A model generated the notes under the pieces. It searched no databases. It worked only from the letters and a program-made list of their open reading frames with translations, and was not told the DNA's origin. The position numbers and the translations under genes are program-made. From contig JAAALK010000289.1 of assembly GCA_019279435.1 (NCBI GenBank), positions 11,724,342-11,788,341 on the forward strand: a stretch of DNA of 64,000 nt, given 5' to 3'. Below, one piece after another: positions 20,516-31,799 of the stretch (its first letter is position 1; every line of letters starts with the position of its first letter). Origin of the DNA: Zizania palustris (lineage: Eukaryota; Streptophyta; Magnoliopsida; Poales; Poaceae).

Positions 20516-21515
20516 NNNNNNNNNNNNNNNNNNNNNNNNNNNNNNNNNNNNNNNNNNNNNNNNNNNNNNNNNNNNNNNNNNNNNNNNNNNNNNNNNNNNN
20601 NNNNNNNNNNNNNNNNNNNNNNNNNNNNNNNNNNNNNNNNNNNNNNNNNNNNNNNNNNNNNNNNNNNNNNNNNNNNNNNNNNNNNNNNNNNNNNNNNNNN
20701 NNNNNNNNNNNNNNNNNNNNNNNNNNNNNNNNNNNNNNNNNNNNNNNNNNNNNNNNNNNNNNNNNNNNNNNNNNNNNNNNNNNNNNNNNNNNNNNNNNNN
20801 NNNNNNNNNNNNNNNNNNNNNNNNNNNNNNNNNNNNNNNNNNNNNNNNNNNNNNNNNNNNNNNNNNNNNNNNNNNNNNNNNNNNNNNNNNNNNNNNNNNN
20901 NNNNNNNNNNNNNNNNNNNNNNNNNNNNNNNNNNNNNNNNNNNNNNNNNNNNNNNNNNNNNNNNNNNNNNNNNNNNNNNNNNNNNNNNNNNNNNNNNNNN
21001 NNNNNNNNNNNNNNNNNNNNNNNNNNNNNNNNNNNNNNNNNNNNNNNNNNNNNNNNNNNNNNNNNNNNNNNNNNNNNNNNNNNNNNNNNNNNNNNNNNNN
21101 NNNNNNNNNNNNNNNNNNNNNNNNNNNNNNNNNNNNNNNNNNNNNNNNNNNNNNNNNNNNNNNNNNNNNNNNNNNNNNNNNNNNNNNNNNNNNNNNNNNN
21201 NNNNNNNNNNNNNNNNNNNNNNNNNNNNNNNNNNNNNNNNNNNNNNNNNNNNNNNNNNNNNNNNNNNNNNNNNNNNNNNNNNNNNNNNNNNNNNNNNNNN
21301 NNNNNNNNNNNNNNNNNNNNNNNNNNNNNNNNNNNNNNNNNNNNNNNNNNNNNNNNNNNNNNNNNNNNNNNNNNNNNNNNNNNNNNNNNNNNNNNNNNNN
21401 NNNNNNNNNNNNNNNNNNNNNNNNNNNNNNNNNNNNNNNNNNNNNNNNNNNNNNNNNNNNNNNNNNNNNNNNNNNNNNNNNNNNNNNNNNNNNNNNNNNN
21501 NNNNNNNNNNNNNNN
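20516..21515. other. Assembly gap, 1000 N
   Basis: A run of exactly 1000 unknown bases is probably a nominal scaffold spacer. It separates a plus-strand E LTR from the RT of a minus-strand E element, so the real content is expected to be related repeat sequence. Confidence 0.97.
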
Positions 21516-23353
21516 GGCCTGTATTCATTTTCTCGACGAAGATGACGGGAGCACCCCACGGTGATGTGCTTGGTCTGATATAACCTTTCCTTTCAAGATC
21601 CTCCAACTGTTGCTTCATCTCAGCTAACTCATTGGCGGCCATCCGGTATGGTCGCTTATAAATAGGAGTTGTTCCGGGCACCAAGTCAATCCTGAATTCG
21701 ATATCCCTCTTAGGTGGCATCCCTGGTAGATCCTCTGGGAATACATCTGGGTACTCACTGACTACTGGTATCTCCTCCAAGGTAATCTGATGTAGTCTTG
21801 TCCTTCCGGCCTTCATGCTGGGCATCTGGAATGTGACCATAATCCCTTCCTCATTAGTCACCGTTACTTTTCTCTGGGCACATTCTATCACACCCTGGTG
21901 TTTATTTAGCCAATCCATCCCTAGAATGAGGTCCAAACCTTGACATTCTATTAGAATGGGGTCGGCCCAAAATATCGTGCCTTGGATATCTACCCATATC
22001 CTTGGACTAAAGGAACAAGCGAGGGTTTGCTTTCCTGGGGTAGCTATTAGTACTGGCCTGGGTAGTTCACTTATGTCCAGTGCATTATTTTCCACAAAAG
22101 CAGTTGATATAAAGGAGTGGGTAGCTCCGGTGTCAAATAATACCACTGCATGCGATGAATGAACCATAAACTTACCCATGACAATCTCTGGTGCAGCCTG
22201 GGCTTCTTCGGCGGAGACGTGGTTCACTTTGGCGCGGACGGCGGGGTTGGAGGTGACTCCTTGAGCTCTCTTGGGGTGGGGGCACTGGTGGGAGTAGTGT
22301 CCCTCTTGGCGGCAGTTGAAGCATACCACAGGCTTGCCATGCCTGTCTCTCAAGACCTCCGGCTTCTTGGCCGGGGCGACTGGGGCGGTAGGTGCGACTG
22401 GAGCGGTGCGAGGTTGACTGGCTCCGGCGTTGGCAGCTGGTGGCGCCGGGCGATACACTGGCCGGGGGTGGTACTGTGGCGCTGGTGGAGGTGGAGCAAA
22501 GCGGGGTCTTTGGGCCATTCCTTGATTCTGCCTGAAGGCAATCATGCGCTTCTTCTTCAGGTCGACCTTATTTTGCTGGGTCTCCTGCATGATAGCCTTA
22601 TTTACCAACTTCTGGAAGTTGGCGAAGTCTCCGGAGATAAGCTGTAGAGACAGCTCATCCTTCAGTCCCCGGAGGAACTTAGCCTGCCTGGCCGCATCCG
22701 TACGAACCTCTTCAGGTGCGTACCTGGCCAATCTGTTGAACTCGTGCAGATATTCCGTTACGGACCTGCTCCCCTGCTGCAGGTCCCTAAACTCCTGTTG
22801 CTTCTGAGCAACGATGCCGTCGGGGATGTGAGCGGCACGGAAGGCAGCCGAGAACTCTGCCCAAGTGTGGGCGTGGCCCTCGGGCAGAGTCTCGCGGTGG
22901 TTGTCCCACCACTCAGCGGCGGGACCATGCAGCTGGTGGGTGGCGAAGGCCACCCTCTCCTGCTCAGTGCAGGTCAGGAGATCGAGTTTCTTCTCGATCG
23001 CCCGCAACCAATCCCCAGCCTCCATGGGGTTGGTGGTGCTCGAGAAGGTCGGTGGCGGACTCGGAGGAACTCCGAGAGCTGAGTTGCGGGAGCGGGAGCT
23101 GGTGTGGCGGGTCGGGGCAGCTCGGGCTGTTGGTAGAGGCGGAAGAAGTGAGCCTGCTGCTCTTGCATTTGCTGCTGCTGCTGCTGCATCTGGTGTAGGA
23201 GGGCTGAGACCAGCTGGTTTTGGGTGGCCATCATTTCAGCCACGGTGGGGTGGTTGGCGACCGGGGCCTGCCTCTGCCCGGTGGCTCCCCATTGTGGCAG
23301 GTTGCCACTCTCCCCTCGTTCTGAGGAGCGTCTGATCCCTGGGTGTTGGTCAT
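21516..23353 (-). pseudogene. Family-E gag-protease-RT (minus strand), gag frameshifted, truncated by gap
   Basis: The gag start at 23353 reads MTNTQGSDAP and is followed by two frame changes (near 23300 and 23040-23080). From 23025 one frame stays open to the gap. It holds the capsid region (AAEWWDNHRETLP, WAEFSAAF), a CCHC knuckle CFNCRQEGHYSHQC (about residue 230), an aspartic protease with DTGATHSFIS and ILGMDWL, and the start of RT (MPPKRDIEFRIDL, WGAPVIFVEK). The RT active site, RNase H and integrase fall in or beyond the gap. The protease and RT parts look conserved, so decay of gag may be recent or partly sequence error. Confidence 0.85.
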
Positions 23354-23525
23354 CCTGGAATTCCAATGTACACATATTTATTTTGGGTGAACTTCTTTAT
23401 ATTTATTTCAAAAGAATACCGTTCTTGCGGTTACATTTATTTATTCTCTCATTCATGCCTTATATTGTGACATGAATGCTAATACAAGCAAAAATGAAAA
23501 TAACAATCAACCGTAAAATCTACGT

Positions 23526-24338
23526 CTAGGGCAGCTCGGGGGACGGCTCGATCTCGGGCTCGTGGGAGACGGGTGGGGTCGAGGAACTGGACGGTCCAGC
23601 GGGTGGTGCACTGCGGGAGATCCTCTTGGGCCTCACTGTGGGAGTCTGGATGGGTTTCTTCCGGCGAGGCGGAAGAGGTGCGATCTCCTCTAGGTCCTTT
23701 TTTAACTCTCTGAGCTGCTGACGAAGCTGGGTATGGACCATGGCGCCCTGGCGCAGAAGCTCGTTCTGACGTCTCAACTCCTCTACCTCAAGGGTCAACA
23801 GCGGGTTCTGCTCTAGCTGTCGACGGAGCTCGGCGTTCTCTCTGGTCAGGTTCTCCGAAGTGTGGCGGTAGAAGTCGATGGTGTCGTGCTGGCTGTCTGC
23901 GTCGAGGACGGCCTCTGTGTGGAGGTTATCCATGGCCTCCAAAAGTCTCATCGTGCGGGTGATGGCGGAGCTGCTCTGGGTGAGGGGGCTGATGTAGATG
24001 CTGCGGTGACTCCCGGGTGTGCGCATGGGCATGAAGCGGTAGACGGTGTCGCGGAGGTGGCAGTCGTAGACCAGGCGAAGCTCGGCGAGGGACTGGAGAG
24101 CGGCTCGCTGGCTGGCCACCACGAATGAAGGTCCTCCAACTCCATGGGTGTAGAAGGGTGGCTGCGTGGAAGAGGGGCGGATCACAACCATGACCTCGCA
24201 GTAGCTCTCATTCGCATCGGGAAAAATCCCGTGGAACGCAGGCTCATGGGAAAATCCCAAAAAGTCGACGAGCACGCGAAGCTCGCGGATGAATCCGGCC
24301 TCGTCACGAAGAGTCCCGCTCATGGTGTGAACCGGCAT
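23526..24338 (-). CDS. Family-E orf0, intact 270-aa protein of unknown function
   Basis: An uninterrupted frame of 270 codons starts MPVHTMSGTLRDEAGFI at 24338, about 125 bp after the PBS and before gag. It has an N-terminal globular half with the conserved stretch FHGIFPDANESYCEV and a central YRFMPMRTPGSHRSIYI. A heptad-like Leu/Glu-rich segment (about residues 155-225, ENAELRRQLE ... LTLEVEELRRQNELL) is followed by a basic Pro/Ser-rich tail ending SPELP. It is the best preserved reading frame of the window and is homologous to the plus-strand copy at 16915-17727. Position matches the 'orf0' reported upstream of gag in RIRE3/RIRE8-like elements. No enzyme motif is visible. A structural or RNA/protein-binding role is only a guess from the coiled coil. 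Confidence 0.82.
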   Translation of the reverse strand: MPVHTMSGTLRDEAGFIRELRVLVDFLGFSHEPAFHGIFPDANESYCEVMVVIRPSSTQPPFYTHGVGGPSFVVASQRAALQSLAELRLVYDCHLRDTVYRFMPMRTPGSHRSIYISPLTQSSSAITRTMRLLEAMDNLHTEAVLDADSQHDTIDFYRHTSENLTRENAELRRQLEQNPLLTLEVEELRRQNELLRQGAMVHTQLRQQLRELKKDLEEIAPLPPRRKKPIQTPTVRPKRISRSAPPAGPSSSSTPPVSHEPEIEPSPELP

Positions 24339-24460
24339 CTACAAAAGAGAGAAAATTTTTGTGAAATTCTTAGAAGATGAGAGGATAAGTAATCTTTTGT
24401 AAAATATAGTGAATATATAAGTCCTAAGGTCAGGTCTGTTTGGCTTCCTACAGTCAAGTC

Positions 24461-24474
24461 GGCTCTGATACCAT
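24461..24474 (-). other. Family-E primer-binding site (minus strand, tRNA-iMet type)
   Basis: Minus-strand TGGTATCAGAGCCG begins three bases after the LTR end at 24477. Confidence 0.87.
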
Positions 24475-24476
24475 CT

Positions 24477-27400
24477 TGTCGCGCCCCGATTTAATAAATC
24501 AGGACTTTATTGAAATTCCATAGAAAATCAATAAAACAAGACGTTCATCACACGACCACGTACAATACGAGCAGTCATTCACGGTTCGTAGACCGCATTA
24601 ATACAAAAGTGATTAAAGATGAAGAGAAACTAATAAAACAAGGGTCCTAGATGAACGCCTCCTTCCAGTCTCGCCTTGACTGGGTCGCTACTCCAGACCT
24701 TCATCCTCCTCGTAGTAGACTGGCTCTGATGTTGTAAGTCAACGGGGTGAGTACAGATGTACTCAGCAAGCCACCGAATGCAAATATAATGCAAGGTAAT
24801 AACAAGGGAGATATTGGCTAATTTAGCGGAAGCAGCATATGTGTAGAGCTTTAAATGTGAGCAGTTTATTAGTACGGAAAAGTAAACATGTGCATGTGTA
24901 TCATCATCTTCTAACTCGAGGGGTACAGTCAGCCCCACCTCGCTCAACAGTCCTTACGTGCCATGAATAATCTTGAACATTCAAACAATTGTAAACTAAC
25001 TGCGAGTAGTCACACAACCCGCCCTTGACCGTGGGCTCGGCTTTTCGAAAAGATTGAAGTACTCTGATCAGAGATGTACCACTGTACCCACAAGGCACGC
25101 ACTCATCACCTACACCGAAGTGTAACGAGATGACCCATCACACGGGAACTCGTGCCAAAACCTTCCATATAGTCCTCCCCGACTCAATAGCACCCTCTTA
25201 TGGGTTTCATATGGTGTCCCGACGCATCGGAGCCCCACCATACCCCCCCTTGAGCCTCGTCGGTACAAGTCGCCCGCAGGCTAGCCCCTTGCCCCCTCCT
25301 CTATGGTGCATCAAGCCGGAGTATTCCATACTTCCAGTTAGGACTTACCCATTAGACTTGTGGTTGGTACGGAAGTGCTTTGCAACAGATCCCGCAGACC
25401 GGTCCTTATAGTGCCCCGGGTGCGACAAACCAGTGCCCGAGCTTGCACCCGGAACCCACCATACTTATAACCTAGCCAACTCCAACAGAGTCCAGAGACG
25501 AGAATAACAGGGAAATTCATATACAGAATCCAGCTATCTACGACTCATTCTTTTTATCCTATAGCAGTTGTGCCGGTACATTGGGCACTAGCTAATATAT
25601 TTATAGTAGCGTGACAAGGAGTTAAGGCTCAATAAGCATGGCTTGGGTTTGCACACAAGGACGGGGATCTAATAAATATAAGTGTAAGGCTTGAGTATTT
25701 GACTAATGCAATATTAACCTATGGGTTATAGCGATAAGTTATTAAAACATGGGCTCAATTATGATCAACTGTTTCCACAGAGATGGTCGATGACTTGCCT
25801 TGCTCAGCAAATGGGGATGGAGGAACCTCGGGGTAGAACTCCTGCTCCTCGACGAACTCGTAGTCTTCTCGATACGGAAAATAAACAATACATTCAATAA
25901 ACAGATAAAATTCACCAAATATTAAACATACACATTTGTAGGTTTGATTATGTGAAGTAATATTTTTAATATTTCAAGGTTTTGTTCAAAACAGTAAAGT
26001 TTAATATTTTAGAATTTTTCCCAACTTATTTTCTGTATTATTAATTTTTAACCCTAAGGGATTTTTATTCATTTATTTATTAATAATATTTTGGGTAACA
26101 GAAACATACTGTTTTTATGGCATTAATGTGTAGAGAATATTATTCTGGTTCTAACAAAATTTGAATGGTGAAATTTGGAGTTAAATTGAGCAAGATATGA
26201 ATTTTCAAAGTTTAAATCAATTTTCTGGATTTTATTTAAACTAAAAACAGTCTCTGGTCCACGGTGAACCAGGTTCACCGTGAACCCGTGACTATGCGCG
26301 TGGACCGGCCGATCCAGAGCCGTAGGATCCAGATCTGGCGGCTGAGCGCGAGGCGGGAGGGTTTTAATGAAATCGGACGGCTCAGATTAAAACGTGGCGA
26401 AAGGGTATACGTGGACGCACCAGATTGATCCTGGGGTTCAAGTAACGATCGACGGCTGCGATCGCCCCGTACCCCTTTGACCAGATCTACGGGTGAGATT
26501 AAATCCCGAAGGGATTTAATCTGTGCCCTTCATTCGCGATCGTGCGGCTCAGATGGAATCCGGCACGGCACGCGCTAAGGGGTCGAGTACCGCCTTCGTC
26601 TCCGGCGACGGCGGGCTCGGGTGCGGCCACGGCGGCGGCGGCGAGCGCCTAGGTGCCTAGCTACCGGCGAAAATGGAACGAGGGGAGCACGGCGGTTCCA
26701 ACCATACCTGCGGCGGCGAGGATGGACGAAGGACGGCGACCGGCGGCGAGGGTAGACGAAGAAGGGTTCTCGGGTGCTCGTCGGCGACGGTGATCCGGCG
26801 GGCTCCAAGGCCAACGGAGGGGTGGACGAGGACGGGCGGTGGTCGACGATCAATCCGGTGGCGGTGGCTAGGGCGAAGGGGGTCGGGATCGACGGCGATC
26901 GCTCGCCGGAGTTGAAGTAGGGGAGGAGCTCGCAAAAACAGCCGAGGCGCTCTGGAGGGCTCCGGTTAGGGCTCTAGGTGGTGTGGGATGAGGGCGGCGA
27001 CCGGAGGGGTTTTTATAGGTGATTTCCGGCGTCGGGATGGCAGGGAACCGAAGGATCCCGAGAGCTCCGGTGATATCCTTCCAATTCCGGCGAGGCTTCC
27101 AAAGGCGCGGGCTAGCTTCCTTAAGCGCGAAAACGCGTCGGCCGTAGATGGAAGGGGAGCGGTGGCGACCAGGGAAGGTGATCGGAGGGGATCCAAGGCG
27201 ATCCGGTGGCCGGCGGCGAGAGGACAGAAAGAAATCGCCGGGGAAGGAAGGGGAGCGATCCCCTTCCATCGGAGACGATGGATCTGACAAGTGGCCCCCA
27301 CCTGTCAGCGAGCGAACGAGAAAGGAAAGGGCCGACAGGCGGGGCCGGGCGGACAGTGGGCGCAAGGGGGCTGACGAGTGGGTCCAGGCGGGGCGCGGGC

Positions 27401-27792
27401 GGGAGGAGAGAGAGGAGGGCGGCGCCGACAGGCGGGCCCCTCCTGTCAGCGAGAGGGTGGCGATGGGCTGGGCCAAAAAAGGCCGCTGGGGGAAGTTTCT
27501 GGGTTGAGGCCCGTTAAGGATTTAAATTTGATTTTCGATTTAAAATAATTCCAGTAATTCATTTATTTAATTAAGGGTTGAATCACTGTTGATAAAAATT
27601 TGTAAAAATTCCTAAAATTATATTTTGGGCTCTAGTTCATCTCATAAAAATTTCAGGTTCAGATTTTGAGTATTTCTCCCTGTTTGGCTTTATTTAGGTT
27701 CTTTTGTGATTTTCCTTTATTAATAACTCCAGAAATGATTTAAATATTATTTTCTTTTTATTTTATCCCTTTTTAATTTTTGGGGTGTTACA
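24477..27792 (-). repeat. Family-E 5' LTR (minus strand), 3.3 kb
   Basis: On the minus strand it runs from TGTAACACCCC (27792) to GGGGCGCGACA (24477), 3316 bp. A minus-strand TATA box (CCTATAAAAACCCC) lies at 27009-27018. Downstream in the transcribed part are two perfect palindromes (26496-26522 and 26260-26282). The flank at 27793 is family-C pol. The GC-rich open frames around 26575-27517 are on both strands and carry no recognised domain. Confidence 0.83.
27010..27017 (-). promoter_or_regulatory. TATA box of family-E LTR
   Basis: TATAAAAA on the minus strand in the context ATCACCTATAAAAACCCCTC would drive leftward transcription of the E element. Confidence 0.6.
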
Positions 27793-28033
27793 CATCCCCT
27801 CTACCCTACATCAGTGCTTGGTACAGTGGGACAGCGATGAGGTGGAGGTCATCCCTGCAGATACTTTGGCCCAAGTAGCTTTGGCCGATGTGTCGGTTGA
27901 CGTCGTCCATAACAAAGTAGAGTGTCTATCAGGTAGAGATCTTTCGGATTATGACTTTGTTAGCGTATCCGGAGGACGGTTTGTACCAGTGTCAGTAAAG
28001 CTGGCTGGAGTAGCACGACTATTTTTGTACTAG
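27793..28033 (+). pseudogene. Family-C pol: post-protease linker
   Basis: The frame HIPSTLHQCLVQWDSDEVEV onwards is typical of the segment between protease and RT in plant Tat-branch polyproteins. It also contains CLSGRDLSDYDFVSV. It begins abruptly at the end of the E LTR and stops at 28033, so protease itself and all of gag are gone. Confidence 0.7.
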
Positions 28034-28038
28034 CAGTC

Positions 28039-29256
28039 ATGTCTAGCAAGAATAATCTAGATTGGCTAAAGTCTCGCGTGGAGCAGTATCGGTCTAATAA
28101 AGATGGTATTGCCGAGGCCATCGAGGACTTTAGCGAAGTAGAAAAATTAGGGCAAGGTTTTGCGTCGGCCGATCCCTTGGAGGAAGTTGATATAGGTAAT
28201 GGTAGCGTCCCAAGGCCGACTTTTGTAAACCAACATTTACAGCCCGATGTAAAGGCTGAAGTAATAAAGTTACTTTGGTCGTATGTCGATTGTTTCGCAT
28301 GGGAGTATAGCGAAATGCCAGGGCTAAGCCGCGAGCTCGTGGAGCATCGGCTGCCCATCAAGTATGGATTTATGCCTTATAAATAGCCTCCCTGTCGCTT
28401 TAATTCGGTCATCTATGACCGAGTTAAAGAGGAAGTGGAATGACTACTTAAGGCTGAATTTATTAGGCCGTGCAGGTACGCGGAATGGGTTGCTAACATT
28501 GTGCCTATAGAGAAGAAAGGGAGCGGCAAGATACAGGTATGCATTGATTTTAGGGATCTGAACAGAGCCACTCCAAAAGACGAGTATCCAATGCCAATAG
28601 CCGACATGTTGATCAACGATGCTTTAGGACACAAGGTACTAAGTTTTCTTGATGGCAATGCCGGTTACAATCAAATCTTTATGTCCGAAGAGGATGTCTA
28701 TAAGACTGCCTTTCGGTGCCCTGGTTTTGTCGGTTTATTCGAATGGGTCGTCATGACTTTTGGGTTAAAAAATTCTGGCGCCACGTATCAGCGCGCTATG
28801 AACTTGATCTTTCATGACTTGCTAGGAGTCATGTTAGAAGTTTACATCGATGATGTCGTGGTCAAATCGGACGCTATGGGAAACCATTTAGCCGATTTTA
28901 AGGTTGCTTTCGATAGGATGCGACAGTACGGGTTGAAGATGAACCCACTCAAGTGTGCTTTTGGTGTGTCAGCAGGTAAGTTCTTGGGTTTCATGATTCA
29001 TGAAAGAGGTATAGAAATCGATCCTAAGAGACTTGAAAATATTAGAAACGTTGTAGCGCCGACATGCAAAAAGGATGTGCAAAAGTTGCTAGGCAAGTTG
29101 AACTATTTGCGTCGTTTTATATCCAACTTGTCCGACAAGATTGATGCCTTTGTCCCCATACGCCGGCTAAAAATGAAGCCGAGTTCGCTTGGGGGGCAAG
29201 CCAGCAAAGTGCTTTTGAGAAGATCAAGGAGTGCTTGTCATCACCACCTGTGGTGA
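28039..29256 (+). pseudogene. Family-C reverse transcriptase, broken
   Basis: The RT domain of the gypsy polyprotein copies element RNA into DNA. Visible blocks are CIDFRDLNRATPKDEYPMP, FLDGNAGYNQI, FRCPGFVGLFEWVVMTFGL and the catalytic YIDD at 28843-28854 (EVYIDDVVVKS). In-frame stops occur at 28384-28386 (TAG) and 28438-28441 (TGA), and the frame shifts by one base in an A-run near 29172 before the RNase H connection. All catalytic aspartates of the YIDD box are present, but the protein cannot be made in one piece. Confidence 0.88.
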
Positions 29257-30218
29257 GAGCACCCAAGGCCGGGATTCCATTTCGGCTATACATCGCCACT
29301 GAAGACAGCGTGATTGGAGCCGTGCTAACCCAGGAGGTGGAGGGGAAGGAGTATATCATAACATTCTTGAGTCGCCGCCTGCTGGACACCGAAACCAGGT
29401 ACGCGTTTGTGGAGCGATTATGTTTATCACTTTATTACGCGTGCATCAAGTTACGCCATTATCTTCTCCCCACTACATGTGTTGTTGTTTGCCAGACCGA
29501 TGTTATAAAGCACATGTTACAAAAACTGATTCTAAGTGGAAGAATCGGAAAGTGGGATTACGCATTGATTGAGTACGATTTGGCCTACGAGCCCCTAAGA
29601 GCGATGAAAGGCCAAGTCGTAGCCAACTTTATAGTTGATCATCACATAGATGCTAGCTGGAGTGATGCTATTGCTCTAGTTGAGGTAGTGCCATGGAAAA
29701 TCTATTTTGATGGTTCAGCTTGCAAGAATGGCCAGGGTATTGGAGTGGTTCTCATATCACCTAATGGTATGTGCTTTGAAACCTCAGCCCGACTAAAGTT
29801 TTCTTCCACTAATAACCAAGCCGAATACAAAGCTTTGTTGCTAGGTCTTGAACTACTAGAGTCTGTAGGCGCTAAACACGTCCACACGTATGGTGATTCA
29901 TTATTAGTAGTACAACAAGTAGCCAAGAATGCTCAATGTTTTAATGGCTTGCTGAATAGCTACTTGGACGAATGCCTAGACATAGTTGCTACTTTTGATG
30001 ATTTCAAAATATCTCACGTGTCAAGGGAAGCCAATTCAATCGCTAATGATTTGGCTCAGCAAGCATCTGGCTACCAGGTCAAGAGAGGGAAATTTTCTGT
30101 ATTGAAAAAGCCAGTGTTTGGTCTCATTGCCGAAGCCAGTAATGCTGGACAGGCGCACCCTTCGGGTCGAAGCCCTCGGGTCGCCGAAGGCCGCCGCATG
30201 CCGGAGCCCCTGGATTAG
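29235..30218 (+). pseudogene. Family-C RNase H region
   Basis: The RT thumb/connection (SSPPVVRAPKAGIPF, TEDSVIGAVL) is followed by an RNase H fold that removes RNA from the hybrid. Acidic residues sit in YFDGSACKNGQGIGVV, NNQAEYKALLLGLELL and YGDSLLVVQQV, with SREANSIANDLAQQA near the end. This matches the second, 'Ty3 Tat-branch' type RNase H. The frame runs into a GC-rich linker with CTTCGGG motifs (30130-30420) and stops at 30216-30218. Confidence 0.83.
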
Positions 30219-30469
30219 AGTGTTCCACCCACCGAGGGGTCCGGCATGCCGAATCCTATAGTCCGAAGTCTCTCGGACAGGGAAGGCTCTCCAGAGTCCG
30301 AACCCTCCGAAGGGCTTCAGCCCAACACACTCCAAATGGTCACCTCGACCAGGCTTCGGCAGGAGCTGGAAAGGCTCGGGGGGCACCCTGAAGTCAGTAT
30401 TTTAGAGGTTTTTTAGAAGGTGTACCAGCAAAGCCATCTGAAACCTGCGAGGGCGATTGGAGAGTCCCA

Positions 30470-31714
30470 ATCGTCCAGTATTTGAGAGACCCTAGCCGAA
30501 GGGTTGATCGTAAGGTTCGGCGACAAGCGTTCAAATTCGTGTTGGTAGACGACACATTGTATTGCCGAACCATCGACGGAGTGCTACTAAAATGTTTAGA
30601 CCATGAGCAGTCCCAAGTGGCTATAGGAGAAGTCCATGAGGGGCTTTGCGACACTCATTAGTCGGCCCAAAAGATGAGTTGGATGCTCAAAAGAGCGGGT
30701 TTTTATTGGCTGACTATGACTGAAGATTGTTTCAAGTACTACAGAGGGTGTGAGGCATGTCAGAAGTTTGGCAACATCCAGTTAGCTCCTGCCTCATTGC
30801 TCAATCCTATTGTCAAGCCATGGTCGTTTCGAGGTTGGGGTTTAGACTTCATCGGCCAGATCTACCCTCCTTCCTCAAAAGGGCATCGGTTCATGTTAAT
30901 GGCGACAAATTACTTCACCAAATGGACCGAGGCCGTACCTCTCAAGAACATGACCCATAATGAGGTACGTGATTTTATTTTAAAGCACATCATATATAGA
31001 TTCGGCATCCCTCAAACTCTTACTACGGATCAAGGTAGTTCATTTGTTTCTAAAGAAGTAAGGGACTTCGCTGAATACTATGGCATTAAGTTGATAAACT
31101 CTTCACCTTACTATGCTCAGGCCAATGGTCAGGCCGAGTCTAGTAATAAAACCGTGATTAAACTTATTAAGAAGAAAATTGAAGAGTTTCCTAAAAGGTG
31201 GCATGAAGTGCTTTCCGAGGCATTATGGGCTTGTAGGATTGCGAAGCACGGTGCCACCAAGGTCAGTCCATATGAGTTGGTATATGGACAAGAGGTCGTT
31301 CTGCCTGTGGAGGTAGATCTTGGCTCCTTAAGAGTGTTGAAGCAAGACGGCTTATCGATCAATGAATATGAAGCTCTTCTGAAGGATAATCTGGAGAAAG
31401 TGATCGATAAGAGACTAAGAGCTTTAGAAGCCATAGAGATAGACAAGAAGAGAGTAGCTACAGCCTACAATAAGAGGGTTAAACCAAAATCATTTCAAAT
31501 AGGAGACTTGGTATGGAAGACGATTTTGCCTTTATGCACGAAAAGTCCCAAATTCGGCAAATGGTCACCTAGTTGGGAAGGTCCTTTTAAGATAGCCGAA
31601 ATCGCTCCCGGCAACGCATACGTGTTGGAATCCCCGCAGGGAGAGCAGTTTCGAAGGGCTTTGAATGGTAGGTACTTGAAAGGGTATTTCCCAAGTGTGT
31701 GGCAAACGTCATAA
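30470..31714 (+). pseudogene. Family-C integrase
   Basis: The integrase inserts the cDNA. An HHCC-type N-terminal finger is visible (VHEGLCDTH ... CEACQKFG) but is cut by a TAG at 30659-30661, probably from CAG. The catalytic D,D,E residues are in GLDFIGQ (near 30845), TTDQGSSF (near 31023) and GQAESSNK (near 31133). The C-terminal region ends with GDLVWKTILP ... WSPSWEGPFKI and FPSVWQTS at a TAA. No chromodomain follows, which argues against a chromovirus. Confidence 0.88.
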
Positions 31715-31782
31715 AAGTGTCGAAAAGCTGATATGAATAGTATCGTCTCAAGCTCATTGTGCTTTTAGTTCACTAGTTCACT

Positions 31783-31799
31783 AAAAGGCAGGGGGCATG
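31783..31799 (+). other. Family-C polypurine tract
   Basis: AAAAGGCAGGGGGCATG lies directly before the 3' LTR. The minus-strand element at the right end of the window has the related tract just after 63319. Confidence 0.65.

Noticed and set aside
19862..21583. Long open frames spanning the N gap
   Set aside because: Ns are read as unknown residues. Only the minus-strand gag-pol part outside the gap has recognisable domains.
26575..27517. Several Arg/Pro-rich open frames on both strands in the E LTR
   Set aside because: High GC gives stop-poor frames on both strands. There is no domain and they lie inside an LTR.
14976..27792. Whole block read as one foldback DNA transposon because its ends are TGTAACACC ... 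GGTGTTACA
   Set aside because: The inverted ends come from two separate LTR starts of oppositely oriented elements. The interior contains PBS, gag and PPT signals, and the flanks show no target duplication.
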